64,000 nt of DNA from Paenibacillus nuruki (lineage in GTDB: Bacteria > Bacillota > Bacilli > Paenibacillales > Paenibacillaceae). Of the stretch, positions 43,744-53,102 are shown in pieces. Position numbers and translations under genes: made by a program. The notes below the pieces were generated by a model, which searched no databases, was not told the origin of the DNA, and saw nothing but the letters and a program-made list of their open reading frames with translations. Location of the stretch: NCBI RefSeq assembly GCF_001721045.1, contig NZ_MDER01000025.1, positions 62,001 through 126,000 on the forward strand, in the 5' to 3' direction. Positions within the stretch are counted from its first letter, which is position 1; every line of letters begins with the position of its first letter.

Positions 43744-45796
43744 CTGCTTCTTCTAACAAAACATCAAACTCTAGCAAAATAGATGTTCCCTTTGAACTGG
43801 TATGCACCATAATTCGATCTGCTGAGGTGTACATCAATGCAAAACCTTTACCTAGTGAACGCTTACTACTATATCCTGAGATCAGTATCATCTTAGGCAA
43901 CTCATGAATAGGAATACCTGAACCATGATCTGTAATATAAATTTGCAGAACATTAGGCTTACTATACACAGACAATTTGCCATGTGCAGCATGTTTAATC
44001 AGATTGGTAACTCCTTCAGATACAGCGAGTTTAATATGCATCAGTTTTTTCGGTTGATTGATTTTGAGCTCTTCTGGAATATACTCCATCACCAATGAGC
44101 GTCCTGAAGATACGTCGCTTTTAGTCATAATATCCATATTAGCTAGTGGACTACCCAGATGTTCTTCAATCTCTTGTTGTTCTAGACAGATATCAATTTT
44201 GCTTTTGGAAAGTGTTTCGATCACATCTTTATACGAGCGCATCGTACTTTGATGCAATTGTTCACGGTATTCTAACGCCGGTGTAATATCTGTTAATACA
44301 ATAGCAACCCAATTATTTTCTGGATAAAAATGAGCTTCAAATGTTTTTTGATTACTCTGGATCACTTCATAGAAATTTTCAGAGACACGTAATGCATGTT
44401 CAGCCAGTGGCCCTAATTGATTTTTCAAATGAATGTCTTCCATCTCTTGCAGACTATGATGGTCTTTATATTTAAGCAATACAGTCCCACCAGTGAATCC
44501 ACTCATTTCTTTGTGTTCATCTACAGATGGAAGTTCTGAATCAATCAGATCCGAACCTTCAAGTAACGGCTTAGTGATCACAAGCTGGCGCAAAGCGATA
44601 ATAATCTCTAATGTGATCCGTTGTATCAACTTAGGATCTAATACTTTGCCTGAAAGTCGTTGTAATTGGTGTAAGACGTCTACATTATCGGAATGACTAC
44701 TTAACAAATGTTCCAAATGATTGCAGAGCGCTATAATACGCGATTCATAAGGAATATCCTGACCTTTCAAGCCAGACGGGAATCCTTTGCCATCATAACG
44801 TTCATGATGATGAAGTACCCAGGCTGCTGCTTTCTTATCTCCACTAATCGCATAAATAATATTAGAACTTTCAGTAGCGTGAGACTGATACTCTTTTTCT
44901 TCTGTTAAAGATAATGCACCACGCTTCGTCAGAATCTCCATCGGCAATAATGATTTACCAATATCATGTAGTGTAGTGTAATTGACTAAATCTGTTCTTC
45001 TTTTTTTGGGATACGCCAGTAGTTCCAACATATACTGACAAAGAATCCCTGTGTTCTTACCATGCCCTTCATTACGCTGAGAAATTCTCAATTCGCTTAA
45101 TCGAATAAACTCTTCTGAAGATTTCATTCGAATCTGTAATTGACGAATAAATCCATGCGACAAAAAAATAATCAGTAGCAAAAACAATAACACATACACT
45201 GTTTCGTATACGATATTGCCTAACGAGATATGTCTTAGAAAATGAGGAACGATAATCGTACATAACAATACAGGTACGATCAACTCTTTTAATTTGAGCA
45301 CCATATCATTAAGAAAAGGTGTACCAATAATTGTTGTAGAAGCACCTGCTAGTAATAACATATAGACTAGACTAAATACTAGAGCTCCTAGTCCTGCCTG
45401 AATATAGGTAGAAAAAGGATTCAAGGCTTCCATCACTTGATACGATAAATAAATACTAATTACACTTTTGCCTAATGCAGAGCAGATTCGAAAAAGATTC
45501 ATTTGCCGAATATCAAAATTCTTTTTGCGTGTGTAAGATATAATCGTACTGATGACTATTCCCAAAATAGCAGGATTATACCCAAAAGCAAGCGCAAGAA
45601 TAAGAAACCCAACCAGACTTCCGCTGTACTCCTCACCGCTTAGTAATCTGACCGGAAACAGATCCAACAAAACGATAAGAAACAGAATCGGCGCAATTGC
45701 AAACAATGCAATTGAATGCCATTCGCGGATCATATATACGATACTTGCTACCCCTACAAGGCTTAGCAATATCGTATAACCGTTCTTTTCTTTCAT
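43739..45796 (-). CDS. Membrane sensor with HD-GYP, PAS-like and RsbW-like histidine-kinase ATPase regions
   Basis: A 685-residue integral membrane protein. Six to seven hydrophobic segments occupy residues 1-216. An HD-GYP phosphodiesterase domain spans about 240-405, with His245, HDIGK (277-281), His306 and HHERYDGKGFP (330-340). The late metal ligand, normally Asp, is Asn359 in ALCNHLEHL. A PAS-like stretch ends WVAIVLTDITP (496-506). The C-terminal GHKL ATPase has N box EGVTNLIKHA (594-603), DHGSGIP (623-629) and LGKGFAL (648-654), as in RsbW/SpoIIAB serine kinases. The start overlaps the STAS stop (TAATG). It could phosphorylate the STAS protein while sensing or hydrolysing cyclic di-GMP; both activities are inferences. 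Confidence 0.85.
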   Translation of the reverse strand: MKEKNGYTILLSLVGVASIVYMIREWHSIALFAIAPILFLIVLLDLFPVRLLSGEEYSGSLVGFLILALAFGYNPAILGIVISTIISYTRKKNFDIRQMNLFRICSALGKSVISIYLSYQVMEALNPFSTYIQAGLGALVFSLVYMLLLAGASTTIIGTPFLNDMVLKLKELIVPVLLCTIIVPHFLRHISLGNIVYETVYVLLFLLLIIFLSHGFIRQLQIRMKSSEEFIRLSELRISQRNEGHGKNTGILCQYMLELLAYPKKRRTDLVNYTTLHDIGKSLLPMEILTKRGALSLTEEKEYQSHATESSNIIYAISGDKKAAAWVLHHHERYDGKGFPSGLKGQDIPYESRIIALCNHLEHLLSSHSDNVDVLHQLQRLSGKVLDPKLIQRITLEIIIALRQLVITKPLLEGSDLIDSELPSVDEHKEMSGFTGGTVLLKYKDHHSLQEMEDIHLKNQLGPLAEHALRVSENFYEVIQSNQKTFEAHFYPENNWVAIVLTDITPALEYREQLHQSTMRSYKDVIETLSKSKIDICLEQQEIEEHLGSPLANMDIMTKSDVSSGRSLVMEYIPEELKINQPKKLMHIKLAVSEGVTNLIKHAAHGKLSVYSKPNVLQIYITDHGSGIPIHELPKMILISGYSSKRSLGKGFALMYTSADRIMVHTSSKGTSILLEFDVLLEEAG

Positions 45797-46107
45797 TATC
45801 TAAAGATTTCCTTGCCCAGAATCTCATCCAGTTGAAGCAATTCAAAAACTTCCATAACCTCCGGTTGAGTTTGTTCAATATAGACATTACGCCCTAATTC
45901 TTGCAACACTTGTACCAGACGAATAATCAGTCCAATCCCAGAAGAATCTACAAAGAATACCTTTTCCAAATTCAATATAATATTCGTATACGGTGCTACA
46001 GCCGGTTCGATCTCGTCCTCTAATACATCCCCAGCATCAATATCAATATCACCTTCAAAATAAATTGTAGCTTGTACTTCATCGGTCACGATTTGATATG
46101 CAAACAT
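45796..46107 (-). CDS. STAS-domain anti-sigma factor antagonist-like protein
   Basis: A 103-residue single STAS domain (SpoIIAA/RsbV fold). The phosphorylation loop is FVDSSGIGL, with the target serine in the standard place near residues 58-59. In partner switching the unphosphorylated form binds and sequesters the ATPase protein. Here the candidate kinase is the next gene, coupled by a TAATG overlap, and the candidate phosphatase is the PP2C encoded two genes upstream. No sigma factor gene lies nearby. Confidence 0.9.
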   Translation of the reverse strand: MFAYQIVTDEVQATIYFEGDIDIDAGDVLEDEIEPAVAPYTNIILNLEKVFFVDSSGIGLIIRLVQVLQELGRNVYIEQTQPEVMEVFELLQLDEILGKEIFR

Positions 46108-46121
46108 TATTTTTCACTCTC

Positions 46122-48176
46122 CTACCATACAAATTGGCGATCCTCATTCAAGCGTGCTTTGACATTCAAGGTATCTTCTTTAAAATGGTGCATTTTGGAG
46201 CCGATCTGTAAAATCGTTCCGCCTAGTAACTTGTCCACATGAATCACTGCGCCTTCTTTGACGGTTAATTTCGTAGAATTACTGCCTATCGTGCCAGCTT
46301 CTTGAATATGCATCCCTTTGGCGGCATAATAATCTCCACCACGTAGAAATCCTGTCACTTCAAGTAATCCTGCACAGCGCAATTGTGTGTTGTAACATCC
46401 TTTTTTCACTTGGACTGGCCCACCTACAAGAATTTGACTATTCTGAATATAATGAAATTGTGCAAAAATATGATCCAATTGAGGTAAAACAACTCGATCT
46501 AACAAGTAGGCTGTTCGCTTAACAAAACGATCCAAATCCTGTGCTGTTTTAAAATGACTCATCGTTAGATTTAAAAAACCATTTTTGATTTCTTTGATAT
46601 ATTTTTGCCATTCTTCATTAATTAATGCTTTGTGTTCTTCTATAGTACGCATAAACAAAAGTAATTGCTTATGCAACTCTTTAAACCGTCCACGAAATAA
46701 AACGTCAAGCAAAGGAGCGAGACCATGCTGATCAATATCTGTGATTTTAAAAGCTGCTGCGCGGTTCAATTGCTCGATCGCTGTCGTCAAAAATTCCGTT
46801 TGTTCCAAAATCACTTGCAAAATAGGTTCTGCTTGACCATAAAAAAGAAACAATTGTCCAACCGCCACTTCGCTTCCGATCACATTAGCAGTGACCATTA
46901 ATGACTGGGTTGCTATAATTTCTGCCATATTCACATTGCCTTTAATATGAATATTACCATCTGCTTCGACTTTCATCGTATCTTGCACTGTGCCACTAAT
47001 TTCAACATCACCTTGAAAATGAATATTGCCTGTCTGAAGAGCAACATCTCCACGATGCTCAAGCTTCGGAATAATCGCAACCTTTACATGTCTTCCCTGT
47101 ATAATCACTTCAGGCATTCCGGTACGTGTAGCAAGAATTTCCAATCCATCTTGAGATAGCTGTGTACCATGACCGGTTAAGACAATCACACCTGTTACCG
47201 GTGGTGCTAGAACAGGTTCTCCAAATACATTGACTCCATTTATACCGATCGCAGGTGGATAGATTAGACCAATCAAATCCCCATCATCGACACAAGGAAA
47301 TTCTTTAATTTCACGATAATCGATTGTTCCATTTTCACGCATTTTGGGCTGTACTTTACGAGTCTTGGTATCGACTTTAATCTCAAAGTATCCATTCGTA
47401 CCTGCGATTGCCTGCTCACCTTCTGCAATCAGAAATGTATCATTTACTTCACTCAGGCAAGCTTTTTTGATCTCATCATGGTACAGACCGTAGACTACTT
47501 TTTGTTCGATTAATTTTTTGCGTACGGCTATCGGTTCAATCGGTGTATATTGCTTGTGTTCTTCTGCTTTGAGAACCAATCGCAATGTTGGTGGAGTATC
47601 AACAACCTGCCGAATAATGCGATATCCTGCTTCAATTCTTAATTGTACATTCATTGCTTTATCATCAATATGAATGTCCCAGACCGGTTCTACCACTTTA
47701 TCTTCTACTTCATATCGGACAATATCGCCAGCAGATAATTTTACGGTTTCCCCTGCGAGAATAGGTACTTCGTCAATCCAAAGAGATACCTGTTCAGTTG
47801 CACGAATACTAGGTTGATGGTTTCCTTTGGAATGAAAATAGACTTGCCCTGATTCAATCCATACTTTACCTTCTGTATTATCTATAGAGGGGGTAGTGAC
47901 TGGATGTTCGATTCTAGAAGGTGGTATATTCACACTGGCTTCAGCTATAGAGATCGGCGGAGAATACTCTGCCATATCCAGCGATTGATCTAGTATTTCT
48001 TCTGTTTTGAGTGTTACTTTGACTACAGCTTGCTTGGAATAAAGCCCAAGCATCCCTTTGGCTTCACTTTCCATCACTTCAATATGAACCTGTTGCTTGG
48101 TAGCATCTAGCAAAGTTAGAGCTTGCTCCACGGCATCTTGCACTGTTTTGGCTCTAGCAATCACACTACGCTCCAT
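46122..48176 (-). CDS. FapA-family (DUF342) polymer-forming protein with Jag_N domain
   Basis: A 684-residue soluble protein. Residues 1-55 form a Jag_N domain (ARAKTVQDAVEQAL, then EAKGMLGLYSKQAVVKV). A linker precedes the FapA/DUF342 N-terminal region (about 225-360, with VNVFGEPVLAPP). A right-handed beta-helix-like repeat follows (GDVALQTGNIHFQGDVEISG, GNIHIKGNVNMAE), then a helical hairpin of about 120 residues and a second beta-helix region (CAGLLEVTGFLRGGDYYAAKG). ATG at 48176 has GGAGGAGG seven bases upstream; a longer frame from 48194 would begin inside that site. FapA relatives are named for flagellar polar assembly in Vibrio; here the operon context is stress-type signalling. Confidence 0.88.
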   Translation of the reverse strand: MERSVIARAKTVQDAVEQALTLLDATKQQVHIEVMESEAKGMLGLYSKQAVVKVTLKTEEILDQSLDMAEYSPPISIAEASVNIPPSRIEHPVTTPSIDNTEGKVWIESGQVYFHSKGNHQPSIRATEQVSLWIDEVPILAGETVKLSAGDIVRYEVEDKVVEPVWDIHIDDKAMNVQLRIEAGYRIIRQVVDTPPTLRLVLKAEEHKQYTPIEPIAVRKKLIEQKVVYGLYHDEIKKACLSEVNDTFLIAEGEQAIAGTNGYFEIKVDTKTRKVQPKMRENGTIDYREIKEFPCVDDGDLIGLIYPPAIGINGVNVFGEPVLAPPVTGVIVLTGHGTQLSQDGLEILATRTGMPEVIIQGRHVKVAIIPKLEHRGDVALQTGNIHFQGDVEISGTVQDTMKVEADGNIHIKGNVNMAEIIATQSLMVTANVIGSEVAVGQLFLFYGQAEPILQVILEQTEFLTTAIEQLNRAAAFKITDIDQHGLAPLLDVLFRGRFKELHKQLLLFMRTIEEHKALINEEWQKYIKEIKNGFLNLTMSHFKTAQDLDRFVKRTAYLLDRVVLPQLDHIFAQFHYIQNSQILVGGPVQVKKGCYNTQLRCAGLLEVTGFLRGGDYYAAKGMHIQEAGTIGSNSTKLTVKEGAVIHVDKLLGGTILQIGSKMHHFKEDTLNVKARLNEDRQFVW

Positions 48177-48201
48177 AGTGGGTACCTCCTCCATACCTTT
48201 C

Positions 48202-49332
48202 TCATGTCAATTCAATCGAAATAATGCAGACATCATCTTTACGATGCTGAATCAAACGTTCTAATTTCACTACGAACGCTTCATTTTCCAAATAGTGTAG
48301 GCTTTGAGCATAGTGTTCTAACTTTTCGATTCCTGCATGGATAGAGACGCCAGGCTTTTCGACTAATCCATCGGTGTATAAGACAATGCGTGCAGGTGTC
48401 TCGTACGTCACTGTAGCTGTATCTAATTTCATATCATTTTGAATACCGATTGGGACGGTTGTGCCTGTTAATTGAGTAGGAAATTGATCTTTCAAAAATA
48501 ATAAACCTGGTGGATGCCCTGCATTAAAATACTCAATTTGCTTTAACTCTAAGTCGATAAATAGATAAATCGCTGTAAAGTAAGCAGCACGGCGATTTTT
48601 ACCAAATAGTGCTCTCATCTTTTTGTTCAATTCCTGACAGACCAGTTGAGGCTCTTTCACTACACCTACAATGCCATCAAGCAAGGAACGAATGGACATA
48701 CTGATCAGTGCAGCCGATATTCCGTGACCAGATACATCAATGAGCAGTACACCACAATGCTGTGGATCAAACATTTTCCAGTACAACATATCACCGGATA
48801 CTTCGGTCGATTGTAGATAGCTACTGTGCACTCGAATAGTAGGTTCATTAATTGGTGGACTGAGGACGCTACGTTGTAAATGTTTAGCCAATTGCAGTTC
48901 TTTTTGCACTTTTTCTTCTCGAATTTTGCGTGAATCCATTTCTTTTTTAAGTCGAATAGCGGATTGAACTCGTGCCAGTAGTTCATAATCAGGTCCACCT
49001 TTTTCAATAAAATCCATACCGCCTGCATTAAAAGCTTCTTTGAAATGAATCCGATCTGCAGTGAGGAAAATAATAGGCAAATCCTGATAAACGATACAAC
49101 TCTTAATAATCCGACAGGCTTCAATCCCGTCGATTCCAGGCATTACAATATCCAATAAAATTAAATCAATCGCCGCTGCTTTACGAGGAGATACTTGGTC
49201 GTGAATACTAAGAATATCGAATGCTTCTTGAGCCGAAGAAGCCGTCTGTATATGCTTGTACCCTGCTGTATCGAGTACATTTTGCAAAAAGACAAGATTA
49301 AGTCTGGAGTCATCTACAATCAATATACTCAT
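48202..49332 (-). CDS. Response regulator-PP2C serine phosphatase fusion (RsbU/SpoIIE type)
   Basis: A 376-residue protein. The receiver domain (1-125) has acidic pair Asp7-Asp8, phospho-acceptor Asp61 (LILLDIVMPG), Thr91 and Lys111. A coiled-coil linker spans 128-155. The SpoIIE-type PP2C domain (about 165-376) has metal ligands Asp181 (VSGDMLY), Asp199 (LLIDVSGHG) and Asp321 (LYTDGLVE), plus the terminal RKDDVCIISIE. It would dephosphorylate the STAS protein when its receiver is phosphorylated. No histidine kinase gene adjoins it. First gene of the four-gene operon. Confidence 0.95.
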   Translation of the reverse strand: MSILIVDDSRLNLVFLQNVLDTAGYKHIQTASSAQEAFDILSIHDQVSPRKAAAIDLILLDIVMPGIDGIEACRIIKSCIVYQDLPIIFLTADRIHFKEAFNAGGMDFIEKGGPDYELLARVQSAIRLKKEMDSRKIREEKVQKELQLAKHLQRSVLSPPINEPTIRVHSSYLQSTEVSGDMLYWKMFDPQHCGVLLIDVSGHGISAALISMSIRSLLDGIVGVVKEPQLVCQELNKKMRALFGKNRRAAYFTAIYLFIDLELKQIEYFNAGHPPGLLFLKDQFPTQLTGTTVPIGIQNDMKLDTATVTYETPARIVLYTDGLVEKPGVSIHAGIEKLEHYAQSLHYLENEAFVVKLERLIQHRKDDVCIISIELT

Positions 49333-49454
49333 GATACTTCTCCTTCAGAGTAGTTTATATCTTTATTTTCGTCAGTTTCTTCCATTTATGTGATAGTTAA
49401 CGATTACAATTATATTGAGTAAGCATTTAATTAAGAATTTTGAATAGATTTGAA

Positions 49455-49492
49455 CAAAAAAAGCCTACTTTGCTTGAAGCAAAATAGACTTT
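49455..49492 (-). terminator. Terminator after the RDD gene pair
   Basis: On the minus strand an imperfect 14-bp stem (TCTATTTTGCTT/AAGCAAAGTAGG core) is followed by seven T residues. Confidence 0.75.
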
Positions 49493-49527
49493 CAACAAAC
49501 CTACAAATGATGATATAAGGCTTACAA

Positions 49528-50055
49528 CTACATATTTTTATCCATATTCAAAGGATATTCGTTCTGTGGTGGTGATTGAAATTGCTGTTCATATAAATAA
49601 TTATCCAGAGCGCGGTTATTCACAATGTACGTATCTGCAATCATATCATGAATACCTTGCTTATACTTTGTAAATCCAACGATAATATATCCTATGCCTA
49701 AAGTGAAATTACATAATATTCTTAAGAAATAACGTGCTACTGCACGTCCGAATCCTATCGGTTGCATAGAACGATTTACTACTTTGATTCTGAGTATCAT
49801 TTTACCCAAAGTCGCTTGATACTTCGACTTCTCAAATAATCCAAAGTATAACCAGGTTAACAAAACAGATAATAATTGAAAAATAATAGGCAGTAGATCT
49901 CCTATAAAGACTTCATTACTGAGTGAATGGTCTGTAAGATGGAGGATACCCACAATAACTACACTCAAAATAACACTTGAAATTAAATATACAATACTAA
50001 GAATAATTGCATCTATACATATAGCTGCAAACCTTTTCCAAAATCCTGCATACAA
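49528..50055 (-). CDS. RDD-family membrane protein, paralogue 1
   Basis: A 175-residue membrane protein with three to four helices. RDD features: opening YAGFWKRFAAICIDAIIL with Arg and Asp, then FEKSKYQATLGKMILRIKVV and FGRAVARYFLRIL. It ends with a short hydrophilic tail rich in Gln and Asn. RDD proteins are often poorly defined transporters or accessory membrane factors. The start codon is TTG with GAGGAG 11 bases upstream. It lies 31 bases after the second RDD gene, with the same core motifs, and so arose by tandem duplication. Confidence 0.85.
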   Translation of the reverse strand: MYAGFWKRFAAICIDAIILSIVYLISSVILSVVIVGILHLTDHSLSNEVFIGDLLPIIFQLLSVLLTWLYFGLFEKSKYQATLGKMILRIKVVNRSMQPIGFGRAVARYFLRILCNFTLGIGYIIVGFTKYKQGIHDMIADTYIVNNRALDNYLYEQQFQSPPQNEYPLNMDKNM

Positions 50056-50086
50056 TATAATCGTTTCTCCTCTGACTCTTTAATTT

Positions 50087-50671
50087 TCATCTAAAATTCG
50101 GTTGATCTTTTTGCAAATAAGGAGACATCTCTGGTTGGTTCCAAGAAGCTGCTTGTTGCTGTTGTTGCATATACATGTATTGTTCCCAATCTTTTTTATT
50201 TACAACGTAGGTGCTAGCGACCATATCATGTAATGCTTGCTTGTATTGTGTCCAACCTGCCATCATATAACCGATGCATAAGATCATATACGATAAATTT
50301 TTAGCCCAAAAGCGTCCTGTTGCTCGACCAAAACGAATCGGTTGGAAATAACGATCTACTACTATGATACCTAGAGCCATTTTACCTGGTGTGGCATGGT
50401 ATTTCGATTTTTCAAATAAACTAAAATACAACCACGGTACGACTAATTCGGCAATAACATATAAAATGTAAAATACAATCAAAAAAGTAATATCGCCTGT
50501 GGTGTATTCATTTTCATTCTTCATCCATGTTCCATTCACAAATCCGATGATCGTAGGAATTCCCAGCAAAATCAATAACACAAATCCGACAATAAATCCA
50601 TCGATCAACGTCGCTGCTGTTCTTTTCCAAAATCCTGCGTAGCCGTGAGAACTGGTTCCTGCTTCATTCAT
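50087..50671 (-). CDS. RDD-family membrane protein, paralogue 2
   Basis: A 194-residue paralogue of the downstream RDD protein: GYAGFWKRTAATLIDGFIVG, FEKSKYHATPGKMALGIIVVD and FGRATGRFWAKNL align segment by segment. It carries a longer second-loop insertion (TWMKNENEYTTGD) and a Gln-rich C-terminus (MYMQQQQQAASWNQ). GGAG precedes the ATG. First gene of the pair. Confidence 0.87.
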   Translation of the reverse strand: MNEAGTSSHGYAGFWKRTAATLIDGFIVGFVLLILLGIPTIIGFVNGTWMKNENEYTTGDITFLIVFYILYVIAELVVPWLYFSLFEKSKYHATPGKMALGIIVVDRYFQPIRFGRATGRFWAKNLSYMILCIGYMMAGWTQYKQALHDMVASTYVVNKKDWEQYMYMQQQQQAASWNQPEMSPYLQKDQPNFR

Positions 50672-50763
50672 TTCATCTAACTCCTATTCTGCTATGTATA
50701 CATTTCTACCAACTTTGTTATTTTATACGATATAGTTGTAAATTACTAGATAATCACCTATAC

Positions 50764-50803
50764 AAAAGAAAACCTACTCCACATGTGAATGTAGAATAGG
50801 CTC
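50764..50803 (-). terminator. Terminator after the YyaL-like gene
   Basis: On the minus strand CCTATTCTACATT pairs imperfectly with its partner ending GGAGTAGG and leads into TTTTCTTTT, 45 bases past the stop. Confidence 0.7.
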
Positions 50804-50847
50804 TCATATAATTGAAAATCTTATCTGCTAGATTACAAGTTGTTTAA

Positions 50848-52953
50848 CTATTTTAGATGCACAGGGCGATGAACAGACTCACGCAGTGCTTCTACTGTCG
50901 TTAATGGCTCATGGCAGACAAAACCTTCACAGATATACGCGGTTGCCTGACTTTGTTGCATACCTTTGTCTTGTAAATGAGGAAGCAACTCTCTAATGGC
51001 TTCTCCTGATGTACCATCTGCATGAATAATTAGAGAAGCAAATGGTAAATAAGCTTTTTGCACTTCAGCGATCATTTCTTGAAAATGGATATCTTCTACT
51101 TTCCCTGCGAGTACAATTTCTTGATTCCCTTGCAACAATTGCAATCCCGCAAGTAGTAACATCGAATACCCTGCTGGATATTGCTCAGCCGTGCCTGTAA
51201 ATGTAGTCACAATTTGTTCGGCATATTGACGCAGTTCTATATCTTGCGTCACCGCAGCTAATTTGGCTAATGTCCATGCCGCAACAGAATTGCCCGATGG
51301 CATCGCTCCATCATAAATTTCTTTTGTACGAGTAATTAATGCTTCTCCATCTTGACCTGTGAAATAAAATCCACCCTGCTCTTCATCCCAAAATAGAGCA
51401 ATCAATTGTTCTTTGAGTGTTATCGCTTGTTGTAGATACTTTGCTAATCCAGTCGCTTCATACAATTCTTGTAAGCCCCAGATCAAATAAGCATAATCAT
51501 CGACATAAGCACTATAAGCGGCTTCCCCATCACGGTAGCGAGCAAGCAGACGACCATCTTCACGACGCATATGTTCCCAAATAAAATCAGCTGCTTTGAC
51601 TGCTGCTTGTGCATATTCAGGTTTTTGTAAAGTTTGACTTGCTCTAGCGAGAGCCGCAATCATCATGCCGTTCCATGCGGTTAACACTTTATCATCTTTG
51701 GAAGGATGCACGCGTTGCTCACGATAATCAAATAATTTCTGACGGGCTTCTTCCAGATCGGTGCGTAATGCCAGTTCATTGAGATCACGTTGCTCTGCAA
51801 TTTCTGAGGTAGAGAAAGGAATCAAGTTTGGAATATTTTTACCTTCAAAATTACCTTCAGGCGTTATATCATACACGTTACAATATTTATGCATCTCTTC
51901 CAGACCTAATACTTCTTCGATCTCATCGCGAGTAAATACATAGAACTTCCCTTCGACCCCTTCGGAGTCCGCATCTTCAGCACTATAAAAAGCTCCTTCA
52001 GGTGAAGTCATATCCCGCAATACATAAGTAAAAATAGATTCTGCGATATGTGCATATTTGGTTTCACTGGTCAGACGATATCCGTCCAGATAAGCAATAG
52101 CTAATAATGAATTATCGTACAACATTTTTTCAAAATGAGGAACTAACCACTTCTCATCGGTCGAATAACGAGAAAAGCCAAATCCGATATGATCATAGAT
52201 TCCGCCACTATACATATGATCTAATGTTTTGTGCACCATATGTAACGCTTCTGGTTCTTGATACACATGAGAATAGGCACTGAGAAACATCAAATGATGT
52301 GGAGTCGGGAACTTAGGCGCTCCTCCAAATCCACCATACACTTCATCAAATGAACTCTGAAATGTTTTGTATCCACGATGTACAAGTTCTTCACCAAACT
52401 GCCCAGACTTCGTAATCTTCGTCTGCTGGCGATTCATACGTTCTACAATATCATCACCCGATCGAACAATATTTTCACGGTCTTCTGTCCATTTATCACG
52501 AATCTGAGACAGCATATCCATCATACCGATTCGACCATATTTGGTCTCTTTCGGAAAATACGTACCCGCATAAAATGGCTTCTGATCCGGGGTTAGTAAT
52601 ACCGTTAAAGGCCATCCACCTTGCCCGGTTAATGCTTGGCAATACGCCATATATAAATTATCAATATCCGGCCGTTCTTCACGATCGACTTTGATCGAAA
52701 TATAAGATTCGTTAAGTAACTGAGCCACTACTTCGTTTTCAAAAGATTCTTTTTCCATCACATGACACCAATGGCAGGTAGAATAGCCTACACTGAGAAA
52801 AATGGGTTTGTTTTCCGATTTAGCTCTGGTAAAAGCTTCTTCTCCCCAAGGAAACCAATTCACAGGGTTATGAGCATGTTGAAGCAAGTAAGGAGATTTT
52901 TCCTTTATTAGATTGTTAGTGTGTTTAGGAATTTCTTCGATAGATTCGTGCAT
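50848..52953 (-). CDS. Thioredoxin-fold and (alpha/alpha)6-barrel protein (DUF255, YyaL/SSP411 type)
   Basis: A 701-residue cytoplasmic protein of the YyaL/spermatogenesis-associated protein 20 family. The N-terminal thioredoxin-like domain (about 10-170) holds CHWC at residues 60-63 in [11 protein letters not shown] and [10 protein letters not shown]. The long C-terminal region is an alpha-helical toroid like N-acylglucosamine 2-epimerases and six-hairpin glycosidases (for example [11 protein letters not shown] and [13 protein letters not shown]). The reaction is unknown. The length is typical. AAGGAGG precedes the ATG. It marks the left border of the biosynthetic cluster. Confidence 0.92.
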   Translation of the reverse strand: MHESIEEIPKHTNNLIKEKSPYLLQHAHNPVNWFPWGEEAFTRAKSENKPIFLSVGYSTCHWCHVMEKESFENEVVAQLLNESYISIKVDREERPDIDNLYMAYCQALTGQGGWPLTVLLTPDQKPFYAGTYFPKETKYGRIGMMDMLSQIRDKWTEDRENIVRSGDDIVERMNRQQTKITKSGQFGEELVHRGYKTFQSSFDEVYGGFGGAPKFPTPHHLMFLSAYSHVYQEPEALHMVHKTLDHMYSGGIYDHIGFGFSRYSTDEKWLVPHFEKMLYDNSLLAIAYLDGYRLTSETKYAHIAESIFTYVLRDMTSPEGAFYSAEDADSEGVEGKFYVFTRDEIEEVLGLEEMHKYCNVYDITPEGNFEGKNIPNLIPFSTSEIAEQRDLNELALRTDLEEARQKLFDYREQRVHPSKDDKVLTAWNGMMIAALARASQTLQKPEYAQAAVKAADFIWEHMRREDGRLLARYRDGEAAYSAYVDDYAYLIWGLQELYEATGLAKYLQQAITLKEQLIALFWDEEQGGFYFTGQDGEALITRTKEIYDGAMPSGNSVAAWTLAKLAAVTQDIELRQYAEQIVTTFTGTAEQYPAGYSMLLLAGLQLLQGNQEIVLAGKVEDIHFQEMIAEVQKAYLPFASLIIHADGTSGEAIRELLPHLQDKGMQQSQATAYICEGFVCHEPLTTVEALRESVHRPVHLK

Positions 52954-53062
52954 ATATAATTCCTCCTTCAGATTGTTATTGATAATATAACCAAATGTGG
53001 AAGAAAAGAAAAAGAAATTATTTATGTCATTATGTTATATAACTTCACCCAGATATATATAA

Positions 53063-53091
53063 ATCCGTCCAAATATATAATTTGGACGGAT
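53063..53091 (-). terminator. Hairpin at the end of the biosynthetic cluster
   Basis: ATCCGTCCAAAT (53063-53074) pairs perfectly with ATTTGGACGGAT (53080-53091) around a 5-base loop, 12 bases past the aminomutase stop. The following minus-strand sequence is T-rich but interrupted, so it is a moderate terminator. Confidence 0.7.
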
Positions 53092-53102
53092 AATAAAATA
53101 AT

